Source: JANSWP01 sp041941305
GTDB lineage: Bacteria > Bacteroidota > Bacteroidia > Chitinophagales > Saprospiraceae
Length of the DNA: 64,000 nt
Reading direction: 5' to 3'
Assembly: GCA_041941305.1 (NCBI GenBank)
Contig: JBGTQJ010000031.1
Location: 40,367-104,366, forward strand
The position numbers and the translations under genes are program-made. The first letter of the stretch is position 1; each line of letters starts with the position of its first letter. This document shows, piece after piece, positions 1 to 7,669 of this stretch. The notes under the pieces were generated by a model, which was given only the letters and a program-made list of their open reading frames with translations, did not search any database and had not been told where the DNA came from.

Positions 1-374
1 GACTTAATGCACAAGTTGCCAACCTACAATTGGACAAAGCCCACTTTAAGAATGTCATCCAGAATTTGCTTGAAAATGCCTTGAAATACAGTAATGGTGT
101 GGTAGAAATCGAAATTGAGACTCAAAATGAGGGCAACTTATTTGTGCTCGGTATTAAAGATAGGGGGATCGGAATAGAACCAAAATACCAAAAACAAATT
201 TTTGATAAGTTTTATAGAGTACCAACTGGCGATTTGCACAAGGTAAAAGGATTTGGTTTGGGTTTAAATTATGTCAAAAAGATTGTTGAAGCTCATGGAG
301 GAAGGATCGACTTAGTGAGCGAAGTAGGTAAAGGTTCAAAATTTGAACTTTCATTGAAAGTCACTGATATTTAA
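1..374 (+). CDS. Sensor histidine kinase, 3' end only
   Basis: C-terminal ~124 residues of a two-component sensor kinase; the gene enters from the left edge, and the frame is open from base 3, so the TTG at 30 is not a real start. The visible part is the HATPase_c catalytic domain: N-box with QNLLENALKYS, G1 box DRGIGI, F-box (FDKFYRV) and G2 box GFGLGLNYV. It ends with the usual SEVGKGSKFELSL terminal strand. It lies 112 bp before an OmpR-type regulator, its likely partner. The text is clearly paralogous to the kinase at 51453-52946 (shared FRVPTGD-H-VKG stretch). The sensor input and H-box are outside the window, so the signal cannot be guessed. Confidence 0.93.
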   Translation, partial: LNAQVANLQLDKAHFKNVIQNLLENALKYSNGVVEIEIETQNEGNLFVLGIKDRGIGIEPKYQKQIFDKFYRVPTGDLHKVKGFGLGLNYVKKIVEAHGGRIDLVSEVGKGSKFELSLKVTDI

Positions 375-486
375 AACTTTATGCAAATTCAATAAAAGAA
401 AACAGTTCGAAATCAATTACTTAACAATTTGATTAAGCTCACTGCCCAATCAAATTGTACATGCTCAAAATCACACTCTTTTTATT

Positions 487-1170
487 ATGAATCCTAAAAT
501 CTTATTAGTCGAAGACGACCACACACTTGGTTACCTACTCAGAGAATACCTTCAAATGAAAGGCTTTAAAGTCATTTGGGCTGAAAATGGCGCAGAAGGC
601 TTGCGGCAATTTAATACTTCAAAATTTGACCTTTGTGTGCTCGATATAATGATGCCTGCGATTGACGGTATTACGCTTGCAGAGCTGATTCGCAATCGAA
701 ACCAGGACATCCCCATCGTTTTTCTTACAGCTAAATCTATGAAAGAGGATGTTATCAAGGGTTTCAAGGTTGGAGCAGATGATTACATCAAAAAACCAAT
801 TAGTGAAGAAGAATTGGTTGCCAGAATAAAGGCGGTTTTAAAACGAAGTGGACCTATTGAAGTCAAAGAAGTAGAGAATCAATTCCAAATCGGACAATAC
901 GACTTCGACAGCCAAAACCTCTCCCTTTCTCTCAACGGGGATAGTCGCCGTTTGACTCAAAGAGAATCCGATTTATTGAAAGTACTTTGTCAGAACAAAG
1001 GGAGCCTGGTTGGAAGAAAGTATGTTTTGCAAAAACTATGGGGTAAAACCGATTATTTTACCAGGAAAAGTATGGATGTTTTTATTTCTCGTCTGCGAAA
1101 ATACCTTTCAGATGATGAAGCAGTACAAATCGTCAATGTACACGGAAGCGGCTTTGTACTATCAGATTAA
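487..1170 (+). CDS. OmpR/PhoB-family response regulator
   Basis: 227 residues. Receiver domain (~4-117) has the acidic pair D10-D11, phosphoacceptor D53 (in VLDIMMP), T81 and K103 (KKP). A C-terminal winged-helix DNA-binding domain (~130-227) ends with the usual HGSGFVL wing. It should be phosphorylated by the kinase truncated at the left edge and act as a DNA-binding transcription factor in the cytoplasm. Start chosen at the ATG directly before the first receiver strand. It is a paralogue of the regulator at 53687-54379, so the window carries two related kinase/regulator pairs in the same orientation and the same gene order. Target genes are unknown. Confidence 0.95.
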   Translation: MNPKILLVEDDHTLGYLLREYLQMKGFKVIWAENGAEGLRQFNTSKFDLCVLDIMMPAIDGITLAELIRNRNQDIPIVFLTAKSMKEDVIKGFKVGADDYIKKPISEEELVARIKAVLKRSGPIEVKEVENQFQIGQYDFDSQNLSLSLNGDSRRLTQRESDLLKVLCQNKGSLVGRKYVLQKLWGKTDYFTRKSMDVFISRLRKYLSDDEAVQIVNVHGSGFVLSD

Positions 1171-1176
1171 CGTACC

Positions 1177-1225
1177 ACGGCTCTCCAGAGCCGTAATAAA
1201 AGTATCACGGTTTTCCAAAACCGTG
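1177..1225. repeat. Tandem pair of short perfect hairpins
   Basis: Starting 6 bp after the regulator stop codon there are two perfect inverted repeats 30 bp apart: ACGGCTCTCCAGAGCCGT (1177-1194) and CACGGTTTTCCAAAACCGTG (1206-1225), both with a CC loop. The inner four stem pairs differ between the copies but change on both sides, so pairing is kept. No clear T-run follows. They may act as 3' end stabilisers or be REP-like units. A related sequence lies at 4312-4327. Confidence 0.7.
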
Positions 1226-1339
1226 CAAGATTTCACCTAATGAGTTGGTATTTCTTTCAAAGCTCTGGAGTGCCCTCCCAAGAAAAAAATTGCACAGTAT
1301 TTTGCATTTGAATTTTCTCAGGTTTCTTTTCTTTGTTGC

Positions 1340-2101
1340 ATGTTCGAAATGCAACCCAACTTCGTAGATCACATCTTGATGTTTCTGTTAGGAGTGGTAC
1401 TTCCCGTTTTCGCTGTTTTTCGCTCTCAACCTGAATTAAAGAAGATGCAATTTGATTCAGAAACCAAAATTGCCATGTATTTGGGGAATAGCCTGTTTTT
1501 GTGGTTGATGGCCTTGGTTGTAATGGCAGTTTGGTGGTTTTCAGATCGATCTTTAACGAGTTTGGGTTTTGGCTTGCCTGATTTAGGAGGCAATCTATGG
1601 ATTTGGATTACGGCAGTTTTTTGTCTGGCTTATGCTTTTGATGTTTGGTTTCAAATTTCTTCTACCCAACGAAAAGAAAAGATGATAGATCGTTGGCAAC
1701 AGAATACACCATTCTTGCCACAGACTAAAAAGGAATTGTATTATTTTTTTATAGTATCTCTCAGTGCTGGTTTTTGTGAAGAAGTGATTTTTAGAGGGTA
1801 TTTTATTCAATACATATGGCATTTTACGGGTGATTCTCTGACGGGACAAATGCTCGCCATATTCATTCCGGGTGCTGTTTTTGCCTTTTCTCACTTTTAT
1901 CAAGGCTGGCAAGCTGTTTTGAAAATAGTGGTAATGGCTTTTCTATTTGGTGCATTGTTCTGTGTTACCAGGTCTTTATGGGTAGTCATTATTCTACATA
2001 TTTTGGTAGATGTGATTGGAGGATATTTGAGCTATTGGTTGATGCCAGTGCCTGCAATAGCTATTGAAAAAATTGATACAAAGGATGAAGAGGAAGAATG
2101 A
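1340..2101 (+). CDS. CPBP (CAAX-like) intramembrane metalloprotease
   Basis: 253 residues with about six hydrophobic segments. The family (Abi/CPBP, relatives of Rce1) uses glutamates and histidines inside the membrane. The three conserved motifs are visible: motif 1 CEEVIFRGYF (EExxxR, ~147-156), motif 2 FAFSHF (FxxxH, ~180), and motif 3 HILVDVIGG (HxxxD, ~220). The tail is strongly acidic (KDEEEE). Some members process prenylated proteins, others protect against bacteriocins; nothing here says which. The sequence ends 45 bp before the VOC gene on the same strand, so the two may be co-transcribed. An internal ATG three codons downstream is an equally possible start. Confidence 0.9.
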   Translation: MFEMQPNFVDHILMFLLGVVLPVFAVFRSQPELKKMQFDSETKIAMYLGNSLFLWLMALVVMAVWWFSDRSLTSLGFGLPDLGGNLWIWITAVFCLAYAFDVWFQISSTQRKEKMIDRWQQNTPFLPQTKKELYYFFIVSLSAGFCEEVIFRGYFIQYIWHFTGDSLTGQMLAIFIPGAVFAFSHFYQGWQAVLKIVVMAFLFGALFCVTRSLWVVIILHILVDVIGGYLSYWLMPVPAIAIEKIDTKDEEEE

Positions 2102-2146
2102 TAAAAAGAAAATTCATTTTCTATCTTTATCAAAATAAAAATAATT

Positions 2147-2845
2147 ATGAATTCACCTACTACCATCATCCATACGCCTACCAATAAACTAGAACACAGT
2201 GTCGATTTTTATAGCCGCTTGAATTTCAAAACTGTATTGATTGCTGACTCCACTTTTGTAACAGATGGCAAGGCGATTATAGAAATCAATCCACAACAAA
2301 CCGCAAGAGCTGGGCTAAAACTCTTCAAAGACAATTGGGATACCGAAATTTCAAAATTGGAACAGCTTACTGCAATTCATAAGCTTGATACTGGTTACCT
2401 ATTGAGTGATCCTAATGGAGTGAAGGTGTATTTGGTAAATGGAAAGCTGGATATTGATTTTGAGCCATCAGAAAATGCATTTGGAATCACTGGAAACTTT
2501 ATGGGATTGAGCCTTGAAACGACTGATATGACAAAAACTGCTGCATTTTGGATTGCCCTAGGTTATGAGCAAACACAAGGCAAAATTGAACATGGTTGGG
2601 TTTCGTATTCAAATGGTAGTGGAGTAGGTGTCAGTATAATGAAAACCCAGGCTTGTCCACATCTGTTTTTTAATCCATCTATGACTTATTTTAATGGCAA
2701 AAACAATCTAAATGTCATCAAAAACATTCGCGATGCGGGCATACTCATAACCCAGGAAATAACCCATTTCAATAAAGACGGAATTGTTGACAACATCATT
2801 ATACGAGATCCTGGAGGATATGGGTTCTTTCTTTTCAGCGATTAA
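2147..2845 (+). CDS. VOC-family (glyoxalase/bleomycin-resistance fold) protein
   Basis: 232 residues made of two VOC half-units. The first (~5-105) starts TTIIHTPTNKLEHSVDFYSRL, the typical beta strand followed by the helix holding FYxxL. The second (~118-232) has FMGLSLETTDMTKTAAFWI and ends with IIRDPGGYGFFLF, the classic last strand of the fold. VOC proteins bind a metal and catalyse lyase, isomerase or dioxygenase reactions or bind drugs; the usual metal ligands (His/Glu) are not clearly placed in the first half, so substrate and even enzyme activity are open. Convergent with the DUF1501 gene, leaving only 15 bp between stop codons. Confidence 0.8.
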   Translation: MNSPTTIIHTPTNKLEHSVDFYSRLNFKTVLIADSTFVTDGKAIIEINPQQTARAGLKLFKDNWDTEISKLEQLTAIHKLDTGYLLSDPNGVKVYLVNGKLDIDFEPSENAFGITGNFMGLSLETTDMTKTAAFWIALGYEQTQGKIEHGWVSYSNGSGVGVSIMKTQACPHLFFNPSMTYFNGKNNLNVIKNIRDAGILITQEITHFNKDGIVDNIIIRDPGGYGFFLFSD

Positions 2846-2860
2846 GAGACAGCTCCTATT

Positions 2861-4303
2861 TTAAGAATTCAAAATCTCTTTCACCACATGCCCATGAACA
2901 TCTGTCAATCGAATGTCCCTACCACTAAACCGATAGGTCAGCAACTCATGATCAATACCTAATAAATGCAACATCGTCGCGTGTAGATCGTGGATGGTCA
3001 TTTCATTTTCAATAACCCGATAGCCATACTCGTCTGTTTTGCCGTACGTAATGCCCCCTTTAATACCGCCACCTGCCAACCAAATGGAAAAGGCAGAAGG
3101 GTTGTGATCCCGTCCCGACCCTTGTGCAAAAGGAGTGCGTCCAAATTCGCCTGCAAATACGACCAGGGTTGTTTCAAGTAATCCCCGACCCTTTAGATCC
3201 TTTAATAAGCCTGCTATAGGTTGGTCTACAGCATGAGCGTTGAGTTCATGACCTTTTTCCAAGCGATTGTGCTGATCCCATCGATCCGCCGCTACCTTTG
3301 GACAAGTTAATTCAATAAAACGGACACCGCGCTCTACCAGCCTCCTGGCTAACAGACATTGGCGAGCGTAACTTTGGGTATGTCGATCTTCGGAATAAAA
3401 CCCATAAAGGCTTTTGGTAAGTTCTGTTTCACCTGAAATATCGGTCAATTCGGGTACAGAAGCCTGCATTTTATAGGCTAACTCATAATTGGAAATAGCA
3501 GATTCGATTTCATCTTCCGGACCAAGTTTAGCAATTAGGTTTTGGTCGGCTTGTTGAGCAAAGCTTAGCTTGTTTTTTTGTAATACTTCCTTTGCTTCAG
3601 CAGGTATTATATTCTCCAAAGGCACTTCGCCGTTTCGAAATACAGAGGCTTGGTACGAAGCGGGAAGAAATCCACTTTTGAAATTATCCAAACCACCTGG
3701 GGGAATTAGCCCACCATCCAAAACCACATAACCGGGCAAATTTGCGCTAAAACTGCCCAATCCGTAATTGACCCAAGCACCCATACTGGGTCTCCCCTGT
3801 ATGCCTATTCCAGTATGTAAAAAGTAATTGGCATTGGTGTGTTCTGGAAACATAGAGGTCATGGAGTTGACCATGGCAATGTCGTCCACACAGGTGGCGA
3901 TATGTGGAAATAAATCACTCATCCAAATTCCAGATTCGCCATACTGTTTAAATTCCCAGGGACTTTGTCGAATCTTACCGATATTGTTGAATTGGGTGGC
4001 ATCTACCTTGAATTTGTCATAGGGGTTTTCGCCATTTTCCTTTTTAAGTCTTGGTTTTGGGTCAAAGGAATCTACTTGAGAAACGCCACCGTCCATATAG
4101 AGAAATATGATAGATTTTGCTTTTGGAGCAAATAGGGGAGTGCGAGGAGCTAGTGGATTAGGGCTTCCATTCTTTTTATCAGAAGCAGTTGTACAGGCAT
4201 AAGGCAAGCCTCCCAGCATACTCATCAATGCCAGAGCTCCAAAACCGCCTTTGGACAAAGCCAACATTTGGCGGCGAGACATTGGACGTTTATTTTGACG
4301 CAT
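2861..4303 (-). CDS. DUF1501 family secreted protein (sulfatase-like fold)
   Basis: 480 residues from the chosen ATG at 4303. A longer frame exists to an ATG at 4342, but that extension (reading NRFWRAAV) is just the translation of a hairpin repeat, and the shorter start gives a normal Tat-like signal (MSRRQMLALSKGGFGALAL). Family features seen: IIFLYMDGGVSQVDSFDPKP near the N-terminus, GRPSMGAWVNYGLGS, VFAGEFGRTPFAQGSGRDHN and a terminal LLGIDHELLTYRFSGRD. DUF1501 proteins are an alkaline-phosphatase/sulfatase-like group of unknown reaction, nearly always next to DUF1549/DUF1553 genes, as here: the partner ends 103 bp upstream on the same strand. Likely exported through Tat (inference). The pair is common in Planctomycetes and Verrucomicrobia and patchy in Bacteroidota. 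Confidence 0.88.
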   Translation of the reverse strand: MRQNKRPMSRRQMLALSKGGFGALALMSMLGGLPYACTTASDKKNGSPNPLAPRTPLFAPKAKSIIFLYMDGGVSQVDSFDPKPRLKKENGENPYDKFKVDATQFNNIGKIRQSPWEFKQYGESGIWMSDLFPHIATCVDDIAMVNSMTSMFPEHTNANYFLHTGIGIQGRPSMGAWVNYGLGSFSANLPGYVVLDGGLIPPGGLDNFKSGFLPASYQASVFRNGEVPLENIIPAEAKEVLQKNKLSFAQQADQNLIAKLGPEDEIESAISNYELAYKMQASVPELTDISGETELTKSLYGFYSEDRHTQSYARQCLLARRLVERGVRFIELTCPKVAADRWDQHNRLEKGHELNAHAVDQPIAGLLKDLKGRGLLETTLVVFAGEFGRTPFAQGSGRDHNPSAFSIWLAGGGIKGGITYGKTDEYGYRVIENEMTIHDLHATMLHLLGIDHELLTYRFSGRDIRLTDVHGHVVKEILNS

Positions 4304-4311
4304 AAGTACTG

Positions 4312-4327
4312 CGGCTCTCCAGAACCG
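4312..4327. repeat. Hairpin related to the 1177-1225 pair, in DUF1501 leader
   Basis: CGGCTCTCCAGAACCG. Read on the minus strand (the transcript strand) it folds as CGGTTCT-GG-AGAGCCG with one G-U pair. It lies 8 bp upstream of the chosen DUF1501 start codon at 4303 and so would sit in the leader or intercistronic RNA, close to the ribosome-binding region. It shares the CGGCTCTCCAGA core with 1177-1194. Confidence 0.55.
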
Positions 4328-4406
4328 ATTTCCGAAATGCATTTTCCAAAAACAATGCCCTCTTTTGGTATGATTTGGCTGAAGGACATAGCTTTAGAAA
4401 GCTGCG

Positions 4407-7400
4407 CTATATTAGGAAAATAAATTCTTTCATATTAAAGATGGCATGGCAGAAGTCACTCCAAATCTGGTGATCGTTTTGCCAGCTATTATTATTGAAA
4501 TGGTATTCCTGGGCTTGATTTTCCATGAATTTTTCGGCTTCCTCCATTTCTTTTTCATTGGGAGCTCTTGAAAAAGCACTCCAATAAATTGCTTCAATCC
4601 GATTTTCCACTCCTTCCATACACAACAACTCTGCTGCCCAACACTCTGCCTGCTGTTGTACAAAGGGATCATTCATTAAAGTCAAAGACTGGGCAGGGAC
4701 ATTCGAAACATTTCTCTTGCCAAATGTGCTGAAAGGCACGGGCATATCAAAAACCAAGAGCATTGGGTTAAGAAAGTTTCTTCTAATGGAATTGTAAACA
4801 CTACGGCGCCCTTTCCCATCCAATGGTCCAGATCTGGGTTTTCCCCTACCATCCATAAATTCTGTGAGATGAACTGGTATTGGCTCTCCAAATTGTATTT
4901 TCTTCAAATTTCCCGAGGTAGCCAAAATACCATCTCGAATAGATTCTGCTTCTAATCGTTGAACCGGGTAGTGGGACAACCATACATTTTCTGGATCTTC
5001 TTCCAAATTCTTTTGTCCTGCAAGGGTTGTTCGTTGAAAAGCCTCAGACAAAACAATCGCCCGAATCATATTTTTAATGGACCAATCGCTTTTTACAAAT
5101 TCAATCGCCAGGTAATCAAGCAACTCTGGATGGCTTGGCAATTTTCCTTGTAGTCCAAAATTATCTACCGTTTCTACAATGCCTCTACCAAAAAGATGGT
5201 GCCAAATCCGATTGACCATGACTCTGGCAGTTAAAGGGTTTTTGGGGTCAACAATCGCTTCTGCAAGTCCCATTCTACCATTGTTAGAACTAAAACCATG
5301 TGGGCTTTTCAAAACGGTCAAAAAACCATGTGGTCTTTTCTCTTTGCTCAAAGTTTTTGTGCTCCCTCGCTCAAAAACAGGGCTTTCAACTTTATCTCCA
5401 CTAGTAATACCTATGACAAATGTAGAATCGTACAAAGCAGCAGCAAGGCGTTTTTGGGTTTTTAGAAGCTTTTTGAGTTGAGGGTAGGTTCTTTTTATTT
5501 TTCCGTTTTGGAATTGTTTGTTTAAATAGGAAATCTCAGAAGGAGTAGATTTTTGCGCTGCAAAGGAGGTAACAGCGCTATTCAACTTAGGAGGTAAATT
5601 CAAGTTGCCTCCTATATTATTCAAATTTACAGGTTGTTTCAGAGAAGCATTGTGCAAAACCACCCATTCTACCTCCACCCAGGCGTCTTTCGGAATTTGG
5701 TATTGTTGGTTCTCGTAATACCCTGACAAGACCTCCACATAAGCTTTTTGTCCTTGCCACATACTTAAGTCAAATCGATATTCTCTCCAAGCCTCATTAT
5801 TCACTCTTTTTTCCAACCCATCATAGATTGGTGCTTGAATCAACTGGAAATTCTCAATGATCACCCGAATGTCAGAATCTTTACCCTTTGCTTTTACAAT
5901 CAAAAAGCTATCATTGATGATAAAATTGGGCGATCGTAAGGCACCTTGAATGCCTTTGCTCAAAATTTTACTACTGGCTTTTCCGGTTTCCAATTTTTTC
6001 AGGCGATTCTGAGCATCGAAAACTGGTTTACCCATTGCATTTCTACCATCAAATGCCAATCCGTCTGAGTACCACCCATTCAAGGTTCCATTTCTAAAAT
6101 CACCCAAAATAGTAATGCCCTCTTTATGCTTTCTCTTAAGGTTAAGATGGTTTTTGACACCATCGGTTTTGGGCTTGTTTTGAAAATTCGTCTTCACTGT
6201 TTTAGGAGCATCAGAATTGATTCCGTTTTCCCTGGCTATTATTCTTCGAATAGCAGCTTCTACCAAATGAATACTATCTCGTGCTTCCAAAACCTGTGTA
6301 GTTGTCCGCGCTGCAATAGGTGTAAACCTGGCAGATTCCAAAATTCCGTACATAGAATAATAATCAGTAGTCGGAAGCGGATCAAATTTGTGGTCGTGAC
6401 AACGGGCACACGCGACTGTCATAGCCTGGAAGGTTTTGGTCGTTACATCAATAATATTATCAATTCGCTCCGCTTCATCAACTTTGAGGTCAACAGGTCC
6501 ATGTTTACCTTCTCCAAAGGCATAAAAAGCTGTGCCCAGCGGCGCTTCATTGAAATGTTCAGTCGGATGTAAGCGAGGGGTCGTTAGATCTCCTGCCAAA
6601 TGCTCTCTGATTAATTGGTCGTATGGCAAATCTTCATTGAATGCTCGGATCAAATAATCACGATATTGCCATGCACCCCCAATCGTGAAATCATATTCAT
6701 GCCCACGGCTTTCCGCATAACGTACCAAATCCATCCAATGCCGTGTCCAATGTTCTCCAAAATGAGGCGAATCCAGCACTTCATTCACCAATCGTTCATA
6801 AGCATTTGGGGTTTCATCCTGAATAAATTGTTTGACCTGCTCGGGAGCAGGCGGCAATCCGGTTAAGGAGTAATACAACCTTCGAATCAAAGCATTTCGA
6901 TTTGCCCTGGGAGCCGGAGCAAGATTTTCCTCCAATAGTTTTTGATTTATTAATTGATCAATATTTTTTTGAATGGATTGACTTTCAAGCTCTTGTGGCA
7001 TTTTGGGTGGAATGAAAGCCCAATGTTCCTTCCACTCTGCTCCTTGTTCAATCCATTTTTCTAATAGCTTTATTTCCCGATTGGTCAATTGCTTTTTGGC
7101 TTCCGGAGGTGGCATCTGATCTTCATGGTCACTGGTGGTAATTCTTTTTATCAGTTCACTTGCTTTTGGATCGCCTGGTACAATGGCTTGTTTGCCACTT
7201 TCAAGAACTGTTGTAGCTCCCTCAAAATTGTCTAAACGCAATCCCGCTTCTCGGCTGCTGGGATCTGGTCCATGACAAGTATAGCAGTTATTGGAGAGGA
7301 TAGGGCGAATGTGGTAATTGAAGTCAGGGTGCTCTGGGATGGAGAGATCTGAAGAACATGCTGAAAAGTTGTACAGCAGCAGCCCGTAAAGGAAGCATTG

Positions 7401-7433
7401 AAAAAGGATGCTCTTTTGTGTTTTTAAATCCAT
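4407..7433 (-). CDS. Cytochrome-c-like / DUF1549 / DUF1553 lipoprotein
   Basis: 1008 residues. N-terminal lipoprotein signal with lipobox FSAC (Cys26). Next a PSCyt1-type haem domain (~36-130) with CYTCH and the distal DQMPPPE (possible axial Met). DUF1549/PSCyt2 (~155-360) holds RRLYYSLTGLPPAPEQ, HWMDLVRYAESRGHEY and a second haem motif CARCHDHKFDPLP. A middle stretch (~440-600) has a beta-sandwich look (sugar-binding-like, inference). DUF1553/PSD1 (~700-1000) carries ARVMVNRIWHHLFGRGIV and SVYNSIRRNFLNPMLLVFD. It is predicted to sit lipid-anchored in the envelope. The reaction is not known; with the DUF1501 partner an oxidative step on a polymer is often supposed. First gene of the two-gene unit. 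Confidence 0.9.
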   Translation of the reverse strand: MDLKTQKSILFQCFLYGLLLYNFSACSSDLSIPEHPDFNYHIRPILSNNCYTCHGPDPSSREAGLRLDNFEGATTVLESGKQAIVPGDPKASELIKRITTSDHEDQMPPPEAKKQLTNREIKLLEKWIEQGAEWKEHWAFIPPKMPQELESQSIQKNIDQLINQKLLEENLAPAPRANRNALIRRLYYSLTGLPPAPEQVKQFIQDETPNAYERLVNEVLDSPHFGEHWTRHWMDLVRYAESRGHEYDFTIGGAWQYRDYLIRAFNEDLPYDQLIREHLAGDLTTPRLHPTEHFNEAPLGTAFYAFGEGKHGPVDLKVDEAERIDNIIDVTTKTFQAMTVACARCHDHKFDPLPTTDYYSMYGILESARFTPIAARTTTQVLEARDSIHLVEAAIRRIIARENGINSDAPKTVKTNFQNKPKTDGVKNHLNLKRKHKEGITILGDFRNGTLNGWYSDGLAFDGRNAMGKPVFDAQNRLKKLETGKASSKILSKGIQGALRSPNFIINDSFLIVKAKGKDSDIRVIIENFQLIQAPIYDGLEKRVNNEAWREYRFDLSMWQGQKAYVEVLSGYYENQQYQIPKDAWVEVEWVVLHNASLKQPVNLNNIGGNLNLPPKLNSAVTSFAAQKSTPSEISYLNKQFQNGKIKRTYPQLKKLLKTQKRLAAALYDSTFVIGITSGDKVESPVFERGSTKTLSKEKRPHGFLTVLKSPHGFSSNNGRMGLAEAIVDPKNPLTARVMVNRIWHHLFGRGIVETVDNFGLQGKLPSHPELLDYLAIEFVKSDWSIKNMIRAIVLSEAFQRTTLAGQKNLEEDPENVWLSHYPVQRLEAESIRDGILATSGNLKKIQFGEPIPVHLTEFMDGRGKPRSGPLDGKGRRSVYNSIRRNFLNPMLLVFDMPVPFSTFGKRNVSNVPAQSLTLMNDPFVQQQAECWAAELLCMEGVENRIEAIYWSAFSRAPNEKEMEEAEKFMENQAQEYHFNNNSWQNDHQIWSDFCHAIFNMKEFIFLI

Positions 7434-7464
7434 TTCAAAGGAAAGAATAGGAAATTTTTATCTT

Positions 7465-7492
7465 CAAAAATACCATTTAAGTTGAATTTCAA
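7465..7492 (-). promoter_or_regulatory. Bacteroidota-type promoter for the DUF1549/DUF1501 unit
   Basis: On the minus strand TATTTTTG (7465-7472) fits the -7 consensus TAnnTTTG, with TTG (7490-7492) 17 bp upstream as the -33 box. The start codon at 7433 is about 30 bp further on. The -33 box lies in the truncated end of the adjacent repeat element. Seen by eye; spacing is at the short end of the usual range. Confidence 0.4.
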
Positions 7493-7662
7493 CTCACTAT
7501 CTAATTTACCTTTGTTGGGGGGTGCAAGTTGCGGGTTTGTCAATCCCACAACTCTCACCCCGCAACAAATTGAATATCAAAAGATTAAGTAAAGAAGATA
7601 ATCGAAAGTGGTTTTATTGCAAAATTCAGCTTGCCCCTTTGGGGGGTTGATACATGTTTGAA
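7482..7662 (-). repeat. MITE-like palindromic element, copy A (one end missing)
   Basis: Reverse-oriented relative of copies B (15040-15255) and C (19152-19586). It has one terminal repeat with the AATTCAGCTTGCCCCTTTGG core (right side here, 7623-7650), the AT-rich spacer, and the inner palindrome whose right arm is CACCCCGCAACAA (7557-7569). Homology to B and C stops just inside the other end after GTTGAAATTCAA, so ~45 bp including the second terminal repeat is gone. The intact end lies 8 bp past the helicase stop codon. Confidence 0.7.
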
Positions 7663-7669
7663 ATTTAAT

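Noticed and set aside
1010..1240. 76-codon plus frame over the end of the first regulator
   Set aside because: Shadow in another frame that reads through the tandem hairpins.
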